From assembly GCF_050948215.1 (NCBI RefSeq), contig NC_135164.1, forward strand, positions 5,957,116 through 6,021,115: a DNA stretch of 64,000 nucleotides, read 5' to 3'. The translations under genes were made by a program, and so were the position numbers. Shown here in pieces: positions 24,536 through 36,546 of this stretch; positions within the stretch are counted from its first letter, which is position 1, and every line of letters begins with the position of its first letter. Source of the stretch: Halictus rubicundus. Lineage: Eukaryota; Arthropoda; Insecta; Hymenoptera; Halictidae. The notes below the pieces were generated by a model, which ran no database searches, had not been told where the DNA came from, and was given only the letters and a program-made list of their open reading frames with translations.

Positions 24536-25147
24536 ACAATGCGATGAAAGATCGAATACGCGAAGCTTTTCGTTTCTCTCGACGCGAGAGATATTTTTAT
24601 TACCGCGTCGGGTTATTATAATTAGACTACGGGTATTGATGGTCACACGCAGTTCTATTCCCGTTGCATCGAGAGGCGAGCACGTGAAATTGGTGTGCAG
24701 ATTCGATTTTTCTGCGTCGCGTCGTACGCAACCGGCCTCCGCGCCGTTCAATTGTGTAATAATTGCACCCCTCGGATGGAACTGCGCAACATTCCACGTT
24801 AATTGCGCGGCGTTCCTTTGGCGCAGCCCGATTGACGAATAACAAAACGGCGCATCGGTCTCGCGTCCCCGCGCTTCGGCTTTTTTCACCGGCAAACCAG
24901 TTTACAACGATAATAATACATTCCCGATTCCCTCGAAAAATTTCTCTTACACTCTCCCATCAATTTCTACACATTTTCCGGTGAAAAGATCGAATTAAAC
25001 TGACTGCAGTCATTTGACTACAAGTGACTGCTACTTCGTAAATGTGTAACAAGAATTCATAACTCGCAAAGGTTACGAGTAAAAAAACATATTTTACGTG
25101 CACTTTATAGCAGACTTAAAACCGTGCAGATTTAATTAATAGACTTA
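24536..25147. other. Non-coding stretch, nothing recognised
   Basis: GC-moderate DNA with overlapping short frames on both strands and no repeat found. Confidence 0.5.
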
Positions 25148-25300
25148 TTAACCCATTTGCATCATAAGGAAATATGAAAAACTTTTCTTTTTATTATATT
25201 TAAGTAGAAAAATGACTACAAGTAAAAGAACTTCATATTTCAGCATTACAGGAAAAAATAAATTGAGCGTATATATACTCTAATGATGCAAATGGGTTAA
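25148..25300. mobile_element. TTAA-type miniature element, family E
   Basis: TTAACCCATTTGCATCAT (25148-25165) and ATGATGCAAATGGGTTAA (25283-25300) are perfect 18-bp inverted ends including the TTAA targets. The 153-bp element has an AT-rich centre and no coding capacity. Only one copy is seen here. Confidence 0.85.
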
Positions 25301-28021
25301 ACTGTCTTGTAACTTGAACCAGTTACGAAATATTTTCTCTGACATTTATGGAAGGACATCCTGTGTGTATATAAATTTTTGCAGATGCTTCCGACAAAGT
25401 CGACAAATTCTAGAATCGTTAATAGAAAATGGGGGTGTTCGAAATGGAGGGAATCGGAGGATTAACTGTCGTTCAGAATTCAGATCGGCATAAGGTGATC
25501 CGGATGAACGAAACAGGCGTTTGCAGAATCGGTAGTTGTCGATTGCTCGTTCCAGGAACGGTCTCGCTTGGTTCTCTCGTAATTCTCTGGCGTTCCTCGC
25601 CGCCACCCGTGAAAGATGAATATTTCACAGCAAATGTTCGGGCACGGAGAGCCCGTAGCCACGCTAATGCCTCGTAAAACAGCCCGGGAATTTTGTCGAG
25701 GCGAGCCGTTGGCGAGTTCCTTTCGGCCACGGACGGGATCTCTCCTCCGCCGCGGGAATTAATTTGAATTGAAATCCAAAAAGGGAAGAGATTTAATTAC
25801 CGCGATCGGGGTTGTCGACCGTCGTTGAACTTTAACGGTCGCGGCTCAATATCAGTATCGACTCGCATACTCGCCGGGAGACGTCCTCCAGGTATCTGGG
25901 TCCCCGGCGAAACTATTATATTTCCCTGCGCGGTTTCGGTATCTCTTCAATTATAGGAAATATTCCCCATGCGCGTATTTTACCCGTTGCCCACCGTGTG
26001 TATCGATGAAATTCCTTTTTTATTGTCTACGGGCTGAGTCACCTGAGTCATGGGAGATGGGAGAAACGCTTCGGTGCAAAGCCGCTTGGCTCCGTGGCGT
26101 TCCTGGGCGATGGGCAAGGCTTTTCCTTAGGGATTCCAGGGACTCGATGGTCAGAGTAGATTTTTAAAATCGGTCCTTCCATTTTGCCTACGATTTTTTT
26201 CCAAAGTGGCTTTCTATCGCCGGAACCGTAGTCTCTCCAACATGTAAAAATCAAAAGATCAAAATTTGAAAGATTGACGAAAGGAAGAAAAGTCTCTTCA
26301 AGGAAGGCAAAAATGGTAGTTTTCCTGATCGGAGTACGCCGAAGCCTAACCGAGGCTGTTAAACGCTATCGAGTTCCCTCTTCCATGGTTTTCCCTCCCC
26401 TCCCTCGCCGTACCTGTCGGTCTAGAATGCATCGCAGGAGATAATACTCGGAGGAGTCGACTTCGAGACGCTTTGACTGTTCAAGATAAGTTTCCATGGG
26501 CCAGTTTCGTTTCTGTCCGCTCGCATAGACAGGTCAGAAGGGACGCAGGGTCCCCAGTGGGTGTGGGTGTGCCTATGTGTGTGCGTAGAACCACGGACGA
26601 AAAAGCACGAGAACATCTCGTAGCTGTGGGGTGCAGGTCAGTTTTGTGTCGGCTGTGTTACGCTGTTGGTGGCGATGCACGTGCTTGCATCGGTCCTCGC
26701 GCTGCATTCTCAATTTTTCTTCGAGCCCGGAACCAAGTCTTCACCAATTTGGTATGTAGAAAGTAACGCACAAAGTAGCACTGACGACCGACTGGAACAA
26801 AAACCCTTAAATACACCGATCTTCGGGCACAATTGATTCTTGAAAGCATATTTGCTCAGTATTTGTTACTTTAGAGTCTATTCAAGGGTTGACTGAACCA
26901 GTGGCTGTAAATGATTCGCAAAAGTAAAATAATCTTCGTACTTTTACTTGGAAAGTCGATCGACGTCTGTAAAGTTATGAAATCTTACTTTCCTTCAATT
27001 TTTGGGCACTCGACAGGTTAAAAATTCTAAATTAATTAACCCTTGTATGTTGAACTTTTCTTTTACACTTTATTCCGGCCAATTATATTTAATTTATAAT
27101 CTGATATTTTCAAATTACCAAATTACAACAAATTCATGGAGAAACAAAAGATTTTATATATATATATAGGAAAGCGAAATGATTGAGTTTTTCCCCAGAA
27201 GAATGTACGAGGATTGATTGTTTAATTTAATGGATATTTTTGCGGTTGACTAGACGTTTCTCTGTCGAGTTTCGTTGAAATTCGAGTCCCGTGACCCGGT
27301 ATCATATTTCGTCAGCCCGAGATTCGCATGTTGTGTAGTGTGTATCGAAATAATTAGTATCACGATCGAACCGTAACTGGCGAACGGTTCGGCACGGGCA
27401 GCATTAAAACTAGCGTTACGTGATTAGCAATGATAATGGACGATACCAGGCTTTGCCGTTAAACATTTGAAAAGATGCACGGACAAAAACCGAAGATGGT
27501 ATCGGTGGCCGCGAACGACTGTTCCCGCTAACGAATCCGAAATTTATTCACAACACCGACCGATCCTGCCGGCTAGAAAACAATTTACAAGCGTTTCGCG
27601 TGCTGGATGATACCGCGCGATAACGATCAGCCGACTGCGTTATTATTCAACGCTTTTAATGGTATTATCTTCTATAAAAGTAGCTGGGAAACGCTAATGA
27701 TTAATCCGCGAGGGCCGGACGGCACGAGATGAACTGATACACCGTGTATTCTCACAGTGGATACAATTAAAGCCTCTGTTAGAGCGTGACTACACGTTCT
27801 CCTGCCTCTGATGTAATTCGCCTGGTAATCATCGCTATTATTAACCAATAACGTGTAATTAGGTGTATAGCTGTTTAGAGCCAACGATAGGAGACAAATG
27901 GACGCCCATGCCGTGCTTTATAATCTATCGTCCGTGATCGTTTCTACCACCAACCAATCAACGCGTCGTTACTCCCACCAGTGCACCACGCGTCGCATAA
28001 TTTTGAAAATTCTTTTTATAC
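25301..28021. other. Non-coding stretch, nothing recognised
   Basis: No supported gene. A GT-rich run occurs at about 26558-26586 and a short (TA) run at about 27157-27170. A donor-like TTG|GTATGT lies at about 26752 without a convincing exon. Confidence 0.5.
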
Positions 28022-28446
28022 CAAAGATTCACAGACTCAAAAATTCAAATATTTAAAAATTCAAAGATTCAAAGACTCGAATATTCAAAGATTCAAAGAT
28101 TCAAAGACTCGACGATTCAAAGACGCAACGATTCATAGATTCAACGATTCAAAGACTCAATGGTTTAAAGATTCACAGATTCAAAGATTCAAAGACTCAA
28201 TGATTCAAAGATTCAAAGACCCGACGATTCGAAGACTCGACGATTCAAAGACTCAACGATTCAAAGATTCAACGATTCAAAGACTCAATGGTTTAAAGAC
28301 TCAATGATTCAAAGATTCAAAGACTCAATGATTCAAATATTTAAAAATTCAAAGATTCAAAGACTCGACGATTCAAAGACTCGACGATTCAAAGACTCAA
28401 CGATTCAAAGATTCAACGATTTAAAGACTCAACGATTCAAAGAGTC
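28022..28446 (+). repeat. 8-bp minisatellite (AYTCRAMG)n
   Basis: About 50 tandem 8-bp units alternate mainly between ATTCAAAG and ACTCAACG/ACTCGACG, with occasional TTTAAAG and ATTCATAG variants. Because 8 bp repeats every 24 bp in any reading frame, the plus-strand frame 27981-28307 shows an apparent eight-residue peptide repeat (FKDS, IQRFKD). This is a by-product of the DNA repeat, not evidence for a protein. Confidence 0.95.
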
Positions 28447-31194
28447 ATAAATGTTTATTCTTTAAATGTTCAGCTATTCGAAGGCAGGTTTATAAATTGA
28501 AGAGGTAGCGGGGTAATTCGGGAAGCTGGGATATTTTCGATATTTCGGGAATCGATATTCGGCAACTGGCAATCATTCGTTGGAATATCGACCCGGCGAT
28601 TTTCGTATCTGGCACGAAACATTAGTGCTGGCGGACTACTTGCCGAAATTGCCCCATAAACGGGATCGTTAGAAGTACAATAGGCCCCAGAGCAAACTAC
28701 TGGTTCTCGACTTCTCGATGGAGCCTCTCGGCACGGTGCAGGTTGCAGGCAGACCCTCGAGGGTCCAGGTATCTGGAAAACGATCTTGAACACACACACC
28801 GTGTAACCGAGCTGTGGAAAGTTAGGTGGGGACCTCGTGCATCATGGGTACAGGTGCATAAGGTGGACGATGAAAAAACCACTCGAAATCCCCTAATCCC
28901 AGAGAAAGAGCAGATCTCTTTCGTAGCCACGGGAAAAAAACGTTCCAGGGGCGTGGTCGACCCTTTTAGCAGGTTGATTTTTCGAATTAGGGGCTGGCTT
29001 TCGGATCCGTCCGAGGAATGGAATTTTTTTTCTCCCTCGCGTTTCAGATATCCTGACTTCTTCCGTGATGCTTCTTTTTTTTTTTAATTCCTCCGAACAC
29101 GTTCTCTATCATAGATCCTTGTGTGAACCGGAAAAACTAGAACCTCCGAGATTGATCCAATATAGTCATTAATTATTGCTCGCGGACAAGTATCGTTAAT
29201 CATCATCCATTTGCGTTACACACGCGGAAATTCTTTCGTCTTGTGCTCGCTTCGTCCGTGATTTTTAAAAAGGCTGTTTTTTACTCGATCCTGATACGAC
29301 GTTCAATTAACCTTTCGCCAACGTCGAACAAAAAATTGCGACTAGCAATTACTGTCAAGTAATTACTCGCAAGCTTGCGCATTCAGGAAACTATATGAGG
29401 AGGAGTGATATTGGAAGCAACGCTATCTCGTGTATCGAATAAAATACTATGTAGATGGATTCAGTCGATTAAATAGAAAATAAACAACATTTTATTCAGT
29501 TGACGCCAGAGCTACGAGACTCGTCAAAATGATGGTCTGCAAATTTGTTATTTTATAATCCTTTTAATTATAAAGAGTATTTAATCACCTTTAAGTATTC
29601 AGAACATTTTTGAAAATTTTAAAAGGTGTTCTGTCACTTTGTTACACTATTCAAATTTTCTATTTTATTCATATGTAATACACTCCGGAATAATTCGTTC
29701 CACGAATATCATATTCACGATTTTGATCGAATATATTCTGCAAACATTTGCATTTTAAAATCGAACCTTTCACACGCCTAATGCATTCTTGGGCTTTTTG
29801 AAAAGTAATTGAAAACGGTCACGTTTAATTGTTCGCGGACCTAGCGTGAATTATGAAAGTGTTTGGCCGTCGGTGCCACTTGGTGGTGCCAGGAGGCGAG
29901 CACCATGGGCGGGAAAATCGTCGCGGCGCATTATTTATTAGCCGACACGACCGTAAACACCGGCCCGTTGTTTAACGTCCGATGTACCGGTGCGTTGGTA
30001 CGGTGATGCGGCGCCGCCCACGCGGTGCACGCATGCAACGCGTGCACACGCGAGCCGCGCGGTGCAACTCCTTTAACGGGGAAATTAGTTACGAGCCCGT
30101 GAGACTCGCGTACGAACGATTCCGCTACCCCCTGATTGCGTCAACCTCCTCGCGCGGCTCTGTGTTTCGCGATTTTTTTCTCGCGGGTTTAATCGACACG
30201 GCGGACATTCTACGCGTTGTTTACGATCCCCGGGATCACAGTTTGCGGATCATTTTGCACGCCATTGGATAATTGAATATTGTATTCGGCCGAGCTTTAT
30301 GATCCCCGGGGCTGTAGACGGGCATAAAGCGTAGGGAGAACAATTAAGCTAACGTTCCCCGCTGTCTGCACAGAGATGTGCACGGTGATAGCGTTGTTAG
30401 CGTTAAGCATTTTTGCTCTTAAACGTCCCGCTCCGAGTAATTAATCTCGGAGATAAGAATCGATTTCTCGGAAAGGTATTACCACTTTCCAGCTAAACAT
30501 TCTAGCCAGCTTTCTCGTCCCGCTGAAACTATTTGCAATTTTGATAGAACGATTCGATTATTTTCAAATTCGGAGATTCGAGCATTCGAAAACAGAGCTT
30601 CGAGGATACGAACGTTTTAAAATTCAAACCTTCGAAGAACGTTCCGAAACTCGAGAGGTTCAAACATTGTGAAATTCATGCAGAAAAAGCTCGATAGGGT
30701 TAAAGGGGGCGCCGGGGTGGAGGGGGCGAACAGAGGGGTCATGCTGCACCGTTTAAACGAAATCAATTACGAGCGGCGACAGGCCTGCCGGCGTAATCCG
30801 TTGGTTGTTACACGGCCGATGCCATGCGACGCGTCGCGTCGCCTCGACGGGGTGCCCGCGTCCAATCGGCTTCCAGGTATTGCGAAACGCCGTTGGCATC
30901 CAATCAGCCCCGGTGGATCGTACCTCTAAGCCGTTGTCATTACGTCGAATTAGTCTTCGGGGGTTTCGAAGGCCGCGGCTCGACCGTCGGCTATCCATAA
31001 TCCATCCGTGCAACGGCTGAATCGCATCGTCATCCTTCGATATTATCATAGCAATCTTCCGACCCGTCCTGCCATCGAGGAAAACCTTTCGCATTGATCC
31101 CCGAATTAACTTGATTCTCCCCTAACACGTTCCTCTGCCGCATCAGTGCCCACAAGTCGCGGGAAATCGGAACAACTTATTTTCAACTTTGACT
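28447..31194. other. Non-coding stretch with a small GC-rich inverted repeat
   Basis: No supported gene. GTGCACGC (30025-30032) and GCGTGCAC (30040-30047) form a perfect 8-bp inverted repeat in a GC-rich patch. TTCGA-rich DNA at 30540-30660 is vaguely like the minisatellite but not clearly tandem. Confidence 0.5.
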
Positions 31195-31291
31195 TTAACC
31201 CCTTGTCCTATAATTCTATTTAGTTATAGTAGATTATCAGAGAAGTTCTAATCATTGTAACCATGAAATAAATTGTATTGCAAGGGGTTAA
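31195..31291. mobile_element. TTAA-type miniature element, family F
   Basis: TTAACCCCTTG (31195-31205) and CAAGGGGTTAA (31281-31291) are perfect ends including TTAA targets. Weaker complementarity continues inward (ATTCTATTT against AAATAAATT). At 97 bp it is the smallest element in the window. It lies about 20 bp downstream, on the minus strand, of the candidate splice donor at 31311. Confidence 0.75.
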
Positions 31292-31311
31292 GGCCACTTC
31301 ATGAAACATAC

Positions 31312-31440
31312 CTTGTGTTCTCGCTCGTGGTCCAAGGCCAACATGTTTTTGATGGAGATACGACTTAGGGCGATGAAAGCAGAGACAACACACCGTAAAA
31401 TGCGCCTAGGTAGATTATTCTGCGACTTTTCTTTGCAGAA
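31312..31440 (-). CDS. Candidate short coding exon, unidentified (partial)
   Basis: I do not recognise this gene. On the minus strand a 43-codon frame is open from just after a TAA (31441-31443) to a strong splice-donor match, AAG|GTATGT, whose exon ends at 31312. The C-terminal part reads AFIALSRISIKNMLALDHE followed by REHK. It has a hydrophobic stretch then a charged tail and looks less random than most frames nearby. If translation reads past the donor it stops within eight codons. No clear acceptor is seen; CTACCTAG at about 31405 and TCGCAG at about 31420 are possible. The exon could equally be chance or a decayed gene fragment. Confidence 0.22.
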
Positions 31441-31745
31441 TTACATTTGATGAAACATACCTTTTTCGATCACTTTCTGAATAATATTATAATTTAAGTT
31501 ATCTCAGCGTGTGCCACATGTGGAAAGATAAATACTCAGTTCGCAGGAAATTGATTTGAAACTCCTCGCGTCAAGAGCCAACAGAAAATTCAGGTTAAAA
31601 ATCGCTGAGGTAATTCGAAACGTCTCGCGAGGATTTCTGAAAGCAGCTTGCACCGCCTGTTCGCCTGACACGTTCCGCCATCAAAGTGGAATAAATTAAA
31701 ACGAATAGCTGGCCAAGTCGGTCCGGGAGCGCAGAAAAAAGCTGA

Positions 31746-32009
31746 ATAATACGCGCACGCACCGCGAACAATGTAGCGAGGCGATTTTCGAGCGGCCGAC
31801 TTGCGGAGTTGTACAAGGAAGCGACGGCGTACGCAAAGAGCGAGGAGTTCCCTGAAACTACTAAATTGCTCCTAATTTCACGGTCGAAAGCGAGGCGTCT
31901 CGCAAAAAAAGAAAAAAAGCGCTCGTTAGGTGATTACCAGCCTGTCGACGAAGAATACACACAGAGCGATCAAGATGTAAACGGGGAAGAGCTTACTGTC
32001 AGCCGATAG
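31746..32009 (+). CDS. Protein-like open frame without ATG, unidentified
   Basis: The frame is open for 87 codons between stops and ends at TAG (32007-32009), with no ATG; only a TTG at 31809 could serve as an alternative start. The product is charged, with a basic run (RSKARRLAKKEKKR) at two-thirds length followed by an acidic tail (PVDEEYTQSDQD) ending in TVSR. This could be the cytoplasmic tail of a membrane protein or a last coding exon, with an acceptor such as CGCAG upstream at about 31730. No neighbour supports this and I cannot name a family. A shorter frame overlaps on the opposite strand. Chance remains the leading alternative. Confidence 0.2.
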   Translation: MIRARTANNVARRFSSGRLAELYKEATAYAKSEEFPETTKLLLISRSKARRLAKKEKKRSLGDYQPVDEEYTQSDQDVNGEELTVSR

Positions 32010-32953
32010 TTTATCCTAGCGCCCGACCTAATTGTCTCTTTCTCTCGGAAAAAAAGGAAGCGAAACAAAACGAAAAGAAAAGACCGGCCGCAGAAGCGGA
32101 GCCTAAACGATTCGGTGGAAAGCCGGTGACGTGTCCCGGCATTCTTCTCACGAGTTCGCCGGCGGTCGTACTTATAAGGATCCGTCGAAATTCTGTGTCA
32201 CTCGCGAGAGCGATTCTTTTGTCGGCTCGGCTCGGTTTAATCGGCGGTTGTCGCATTCTTGGTTACCGGAAACGCCGTCGCCGGGGCCCCTTTCCCTTTT
32301 TCTTCCGAGTGGTAATGGCGGGCCGTGCCGCGCGGTCCCACACGCATAATTATCGCCGACAAACCAGAAGATCCTTATCGGCAGCCAGCGTCATAATTAT
32401 CACCGTGCCGGTGGTCACTTACGCGTTACACGGCCGCGCACATACCTCGCATTGCTTCGCTCGAATTCCGTGGCTGACTGCCACCGACAGATGCACGTAA
32501 CTCGTAAAGCTGCCCCTATACAGTGAGCGAGAGAGAGAGAAAGAGAGAGAGAGAGAAAAATCGAAACGGAAAAAACTATAGGGGGTCCCACGGGGGAAGG
32601 GAGAAGGCATCCGATTCCCGTTACACCACCCGGGACCGATCGCGATCAAGAATCGACCGGGAACCGGCAAAAATCTTCGACTCGGTATTTCGGCCCGTCG
32701 ATAAACACTCGCCGCGGCCCCCGTCTGACTATAATCGTTTTAATCTACTTGACGCGTTCCCGGCTCAACGCATGACTGCCTGCCTGTGCCCGCCTGCCGC
32801 TCAGCCTATGCGTTTCTTTTTCGCGATCTCGACGGAATTGTTACTACATTCCACCGACGAGAACGCTCGAGACCAAGGTGCATGGAAAATAGGAATGCGA
32901 GCGGATTCGGATGGGATCCAGCTAGATGCGTGGCCGAATGATTTAGCTACCTA
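32010..32953. other. Non-coding GC-rich stretch with (GA)n tract
   Basis: A (GA)-rich tract lies at 32527-32557. Two minus-strand donor-like words, GAG|GTATGT (exon end about 32446) and CGC|GTAAGTG (exon end 32423), sit within 25 bp of each other downstream of a GC-rich minus-strand frame. There is no recognisable protein. Confidence 0.4.
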
Positions 32954-33143
32954 TCAACCCTTCAACGGCGGACCTTTTTGACCTAACAATTTTTTAAAAC
33001 ACTTTTTATGGCACTCCTCGTAGACGTATTTCCATTATTCTCATTAGAACAACTATTTATTCAATTTGATTGCCAGAAATTCAATAATTATGTAACGAGT
33101 TTCCTACTCTGGGTCAAAATAGACCAAGCTGTCGGAGGGTTAA
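32954..33143. mobile_element. TTAA-type miniature element, family G
   Basis: The left end TCAACCCTTCAACGGCGGAC (from 32954) and the reverse complement of the right end, TTAACCCTCCGACAGCTTGG, align over about 33 bp including a TTTTTGACC/TTTTGACCC block. The right target is TTAA and the left is TCAA, which fits one substitution. At 190 bp it is non-coding. Confidence 0.7.
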
Positions 33144-34378
33144 TAGGGGATCGAGTCATGGAAATGTCCTATACATTCCATTTATAATTCGAAATATTTT
33201 TAATAAACGTCCTCTAAGTTCCGATGAGAACAGATAGGAAAAGTTTTACTTTGAAATATAAAAATATCAATTTTCCTACTTCAAGAACAGTAATAATATA
33301 TTTTCAAAAATTAAAAGTGCCCAACCATCAGGGAAATATAAACAGGTAGTGGTAGAATAATGTTAAATAACTCTAGCGGATAGATTGATGTTCTAAGTAT
33401 TATTTATTGGTAGTTGAGTAGATATTTCACAGTAGTTTGTGCTTCATTTATGGAGTATAGGTCATAAAACAATCGTAATCGTTTAGCGTTAATGCTTGAT
33501 TTGAGAAAACCATCGTCAGTTCGTTTTTGTTTAACTTTCTGAATTTGTAAAAATTGTACATACATGCGCCATCAGTAGTCTGATTCGTACCAAGTTAAAG
33601 TGACTGGTTGAGAATCGGAGAAAATTCCTTCTTCACCGACGGAGCGATGAAATAGGGGTGTTTTTACCAGTGGGCAATATCACCCCTTTTCAGGAAACGA
33701 TCTTCCCTCATCAACGTAAATTATTTTCTTCTTACCTTGTCATGCAGTGAAACCTGGATTAGTCAAATATATTTTTAAGACTCTAAATATAAAATATTTG
33801 ACAGTATCAGCCACCCCTAGAAATATTTATTCTGCAACTACACTTCAACTCTCAATCAATACTACATATCAATTTCTACAAAACTCTAACCGAGAAAATA
33901 AATGATTCAACAATTAAAACACTCAACCAAGTGCGTCTAGACACAGAGAAAAGTGGAAATCCTAAGGGGTGGGTTACCCTCGTGGCGGCAACTCCGCCAA
34001 CAGATGTCGCCAACCTACAGTCTAGTAACTTCCTCGCCCTAGTAAAATCGATGCCAGAGGGACTGCAGATTCCTCCCCTACCCGTAGACGGTATCACGGA
34101 AAACGCAAACACCTTCTAAAAAATTCAATTCCATCCACCTCAATTCTCAACGAACACCCCACTCTTAATTCTCAAAAACCTCTCTATCAAAAAAGAAAAT
34201 TAAATCACCAAACGAACAAAAATTCTTTGCTCCCGTTCAAATTCTCAAATACCGAAGAAATTCCGTGGCGTCCCAAAATTGTCAAATACCCGGTTCAGGC
34301 TGGCATTTTCATCGATATACCCCTGGCTCGTCGGAAAACCTGAAGAGAAGTATGACACAGAGTGATGCAGAGTGCTCG
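33144..34378. other. Non-coding stretch upstream of the candidate promoter
   Basis: AT-rich until about 33.9 kb, then increasingly mixed. A weak CTCF-like word CCAACAGATGTCGC lies at 33997-34010 (two mismatches). A minus-strand donor-like AAG|GTAAGA ends an exon-like stretch at about 33737, without coding support. Confidence 0.45.
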
Positions 34379-34392
34379 CCGCTAGATGGCAG
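34379..34392 (+). promoter_or_regulatory. CTCF-like insulator motif upstream of candidate promoter
   Basis: CCGCTAGATGGCAG matches 13 of 14 positions of the CTCF consensus CCASYAGRKGGCRS, the third base being the exception. CTCF is conserved in insects. The site lies at the sharp boundary where AT-rich DNA changes to the GC-rich leader, about 475 bp before the candidate start site. Binding is inferred. Confidence 0.35.
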
Positions 34393-34864
34393 CATAGTGT
34401 CCGTCCGCGTCGAAGCATTCGGCAGAGGGGCGGCCGGAGTCTCGCCGCGGCGAGCCATGTTCCCCGGAAAAGCGGTGGAAAATCGTCCGGGGAGGCCGTG
34501 GAAAGGGGGCGGCGCTTCGGCGCGTAGAACGCTCTGGGAAGAAGTGGGAAAAAGGCATCGTGGCTCCGCGCCTGCTCAGTTTTTTCCCCGGCGATCGTTG
34601 CCTCTCGCTTCCGCGCAGGGCTAGGCGGAGTTTAAAAAATGATTTTGCGCCCGGCGAGGGGGAGGGTGGAGTCAGGAGCCCGCGAAATTCCGGAATCGTG
34701 CGTCCCTGAGCGGGGGAGGAAGACGGGATGCAACGCGGGAAGGGATGAAGGGGAAAATACGTGTGCCTTCGGTGTGCGTTCGCTAAGACTCGGGTGGGAG
34801 GCGCAGGGAAAGTGGCGAAGGGGAAACTGGCAGCTTCGGGCGAACCGATCGAGCTCGACAACAG

Positions 34865-34898
34865 TCAGTTCAACGCGTGGCAACCCTCTCTTGAGACA
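34865..34898 (+). promoter_or_regulatory. Candidate Inr + DPE core promoter
   Basis: TCAGTT (34865-34870) matches the arthropod initiator TCAGTY, giving +1 at A34867. AGACA at 34894-34898 occupies exactly +28 to +32 and matches the downstream promoter element RGWYV. There is no TATA box at -30, as expected for DPE promoters. The match sits in GC-rich DNA at the start of a long stop-poor plus-strand region leading to two good splice donors. Exact spacing of two independent elements is what raises confidence. Confidence 0.45.
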
Positions 34899-36360
34899 CT
34901 GTCCTGTCCGAGCAATCTCTGTATCCGTTCGTCTCGGAGATCCCCGGTGATTCCCGCGACAGTCCTCCGACTGAGAGAGGACCCAAGGTGTCCGCGAGGT
35001 TCACAGTGATCAGTGTTCGCGTTGGTCAGGCCGTGTCGGAAGATCGTGACGATTGTATCGTGATCGGACGGCGGAGTCCGAGTTGGAAGAGCGGTTCAAA
35101 GTCCCCTGGTTCGTATAATTCTATCTGTCACGCACCCCTCGGAGTGCCCCGCGAGACCTCGAGAAGAGTGGGTAGCTCGGTTAGGTGTCTCTGTAGCGTA
35201 CGTGGAGATCACGTGGCTAAGTGGTAGGAAGCTAGTGACCGATTAACGACTCGCGAACCTCTGGACCAAGGTGATCCGGCTAGATATCTTTTGTCGTGCG
35301 CTGCGTTCGATTTGAACTGTCTCTTCTCGAATCTACGACGCTTCGCAAGGAAGATAAGGACACCGGATCTTCGTGCGCGGCGAACTGGTGATTAGATTAC
35401 CCCGCGGCGAATTCGTCAAGCTTTTTCTCGAGACCCTATCGGCCCTCCGCTCTCCCCGGAACCGATAGACGTTCGTTCGTTCGTTCGAGGCGTAATCTAT
35501 CCGCCGGGAGTGATTAACGCTGGTCGTTAGATACGAACAACCAAACGCGGCTCGAACGTTCCGCATCGGCGATACCGCGGCACGATAAGGCGACGAAGAC
35601 GACCTTGCCCGTTCTCTCCCAGTCGCGTTGCTCGTGTCGTTCATCTGGCTCGCTTGTGAAAGTGCTCGGAAAAAGTCCCGGGTCGGATATAAAAATCCTC
35701 TCCGCAGCTCCCGATACGACCATACTCGCAGCGTGGAGAGCGCGTGACGTGTGCTGGCGGTATTACGATCCGTCGTCCCCCACCCCCGGCGCTCGTTTCG
35801 CAAACATCCCCGCCGAAACGGCCGCTCTACCCCCATCCGGGGCACCGGCGTACAGCTTGTCGAGACGAGGACGGGGCTATGGGCGAGCACGCAGGCCCGA
35901 GCGCAACGGAGCACGTGCCGCGACGGTGGGGGTGGAGGAGGAGCGATACCGACGGAGGGGAAGGTGGGAGCACGCTGCGAGGGGAACCGAACTCACCCCC
36001 GCAGTTACCACTCCCCTTCCACCAACCAGTGCGGACGCGTCCTCTCCCATACAGCGGCGCCGACGACGGGATCTTTGTTGCCCGCCACGCTCGAGCGACG
36101 TCCCGCCGGAACGTTTGGACGCTGGTGCCGCCCAGCGGCGACCGCGAGAACCTCTGCGAGCCCGTGGTGGGGGTACCGAGTCGTTGGCGGGGGTAGAAAA
36201 GCCGACTGGTAGGGGTAGAGCATAAAAGATCTGGTGGGGGCGAATGCAGAGAACGGAGCGAGTAGCAGGACGGGGGCACGCTGGCCTCAGGACGCGCAGA
36301 ACGTCAGAGTGGGTCGAAAAAGACGGGTGTCTCCTGCTCTCTTTCTCTCCCCCTACCGCT

Positions 36361-36546
36361 CTCTCTCTCTCTCTCTCTGTTTCACTAGCTAGCTAGCTGG
36401 CTAGCTCTTTCTCTCTCGTTCTCTCTTTTTCGCCGGCCCTCTCTCTTTCTTCGTTTCTTTCGATCGCTAGTGTTTCCCTCTCGCTCTTGCTCACTCCTCG
36501 CGGCGAGGCAGAGAGAGAATGAGAGAGAGAGAGAGAGAGAGAGAGA
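36361..36546. repeat. (CT)n and (GA)n tracts within the leader
   Basis: A (CT)9 run at 36361-36378, a CTAGCTAG tetramer run at 36386-36407, pyrimidine-rich DNA to about 36500, then a (GA)-rich run at 36520-36546. In insects such tracts near promoters can bind GAGA-type factors. That role is inferred. Confidence 0.85.

Noticed and set aside
27981..28307. Repetitive peptide frame suggestive of a coiled coil
   Set aside because: By-product of the 8-bp minisatellite, whose period forces an eight-residue peptide repeat in any open frame.
35333..36279. Several 150-206 codon frames on both strands
   Set aside because: They overlap in mutually exclusive registers within the GC-rich candidate leader, so they are better explained by composition than by coding.
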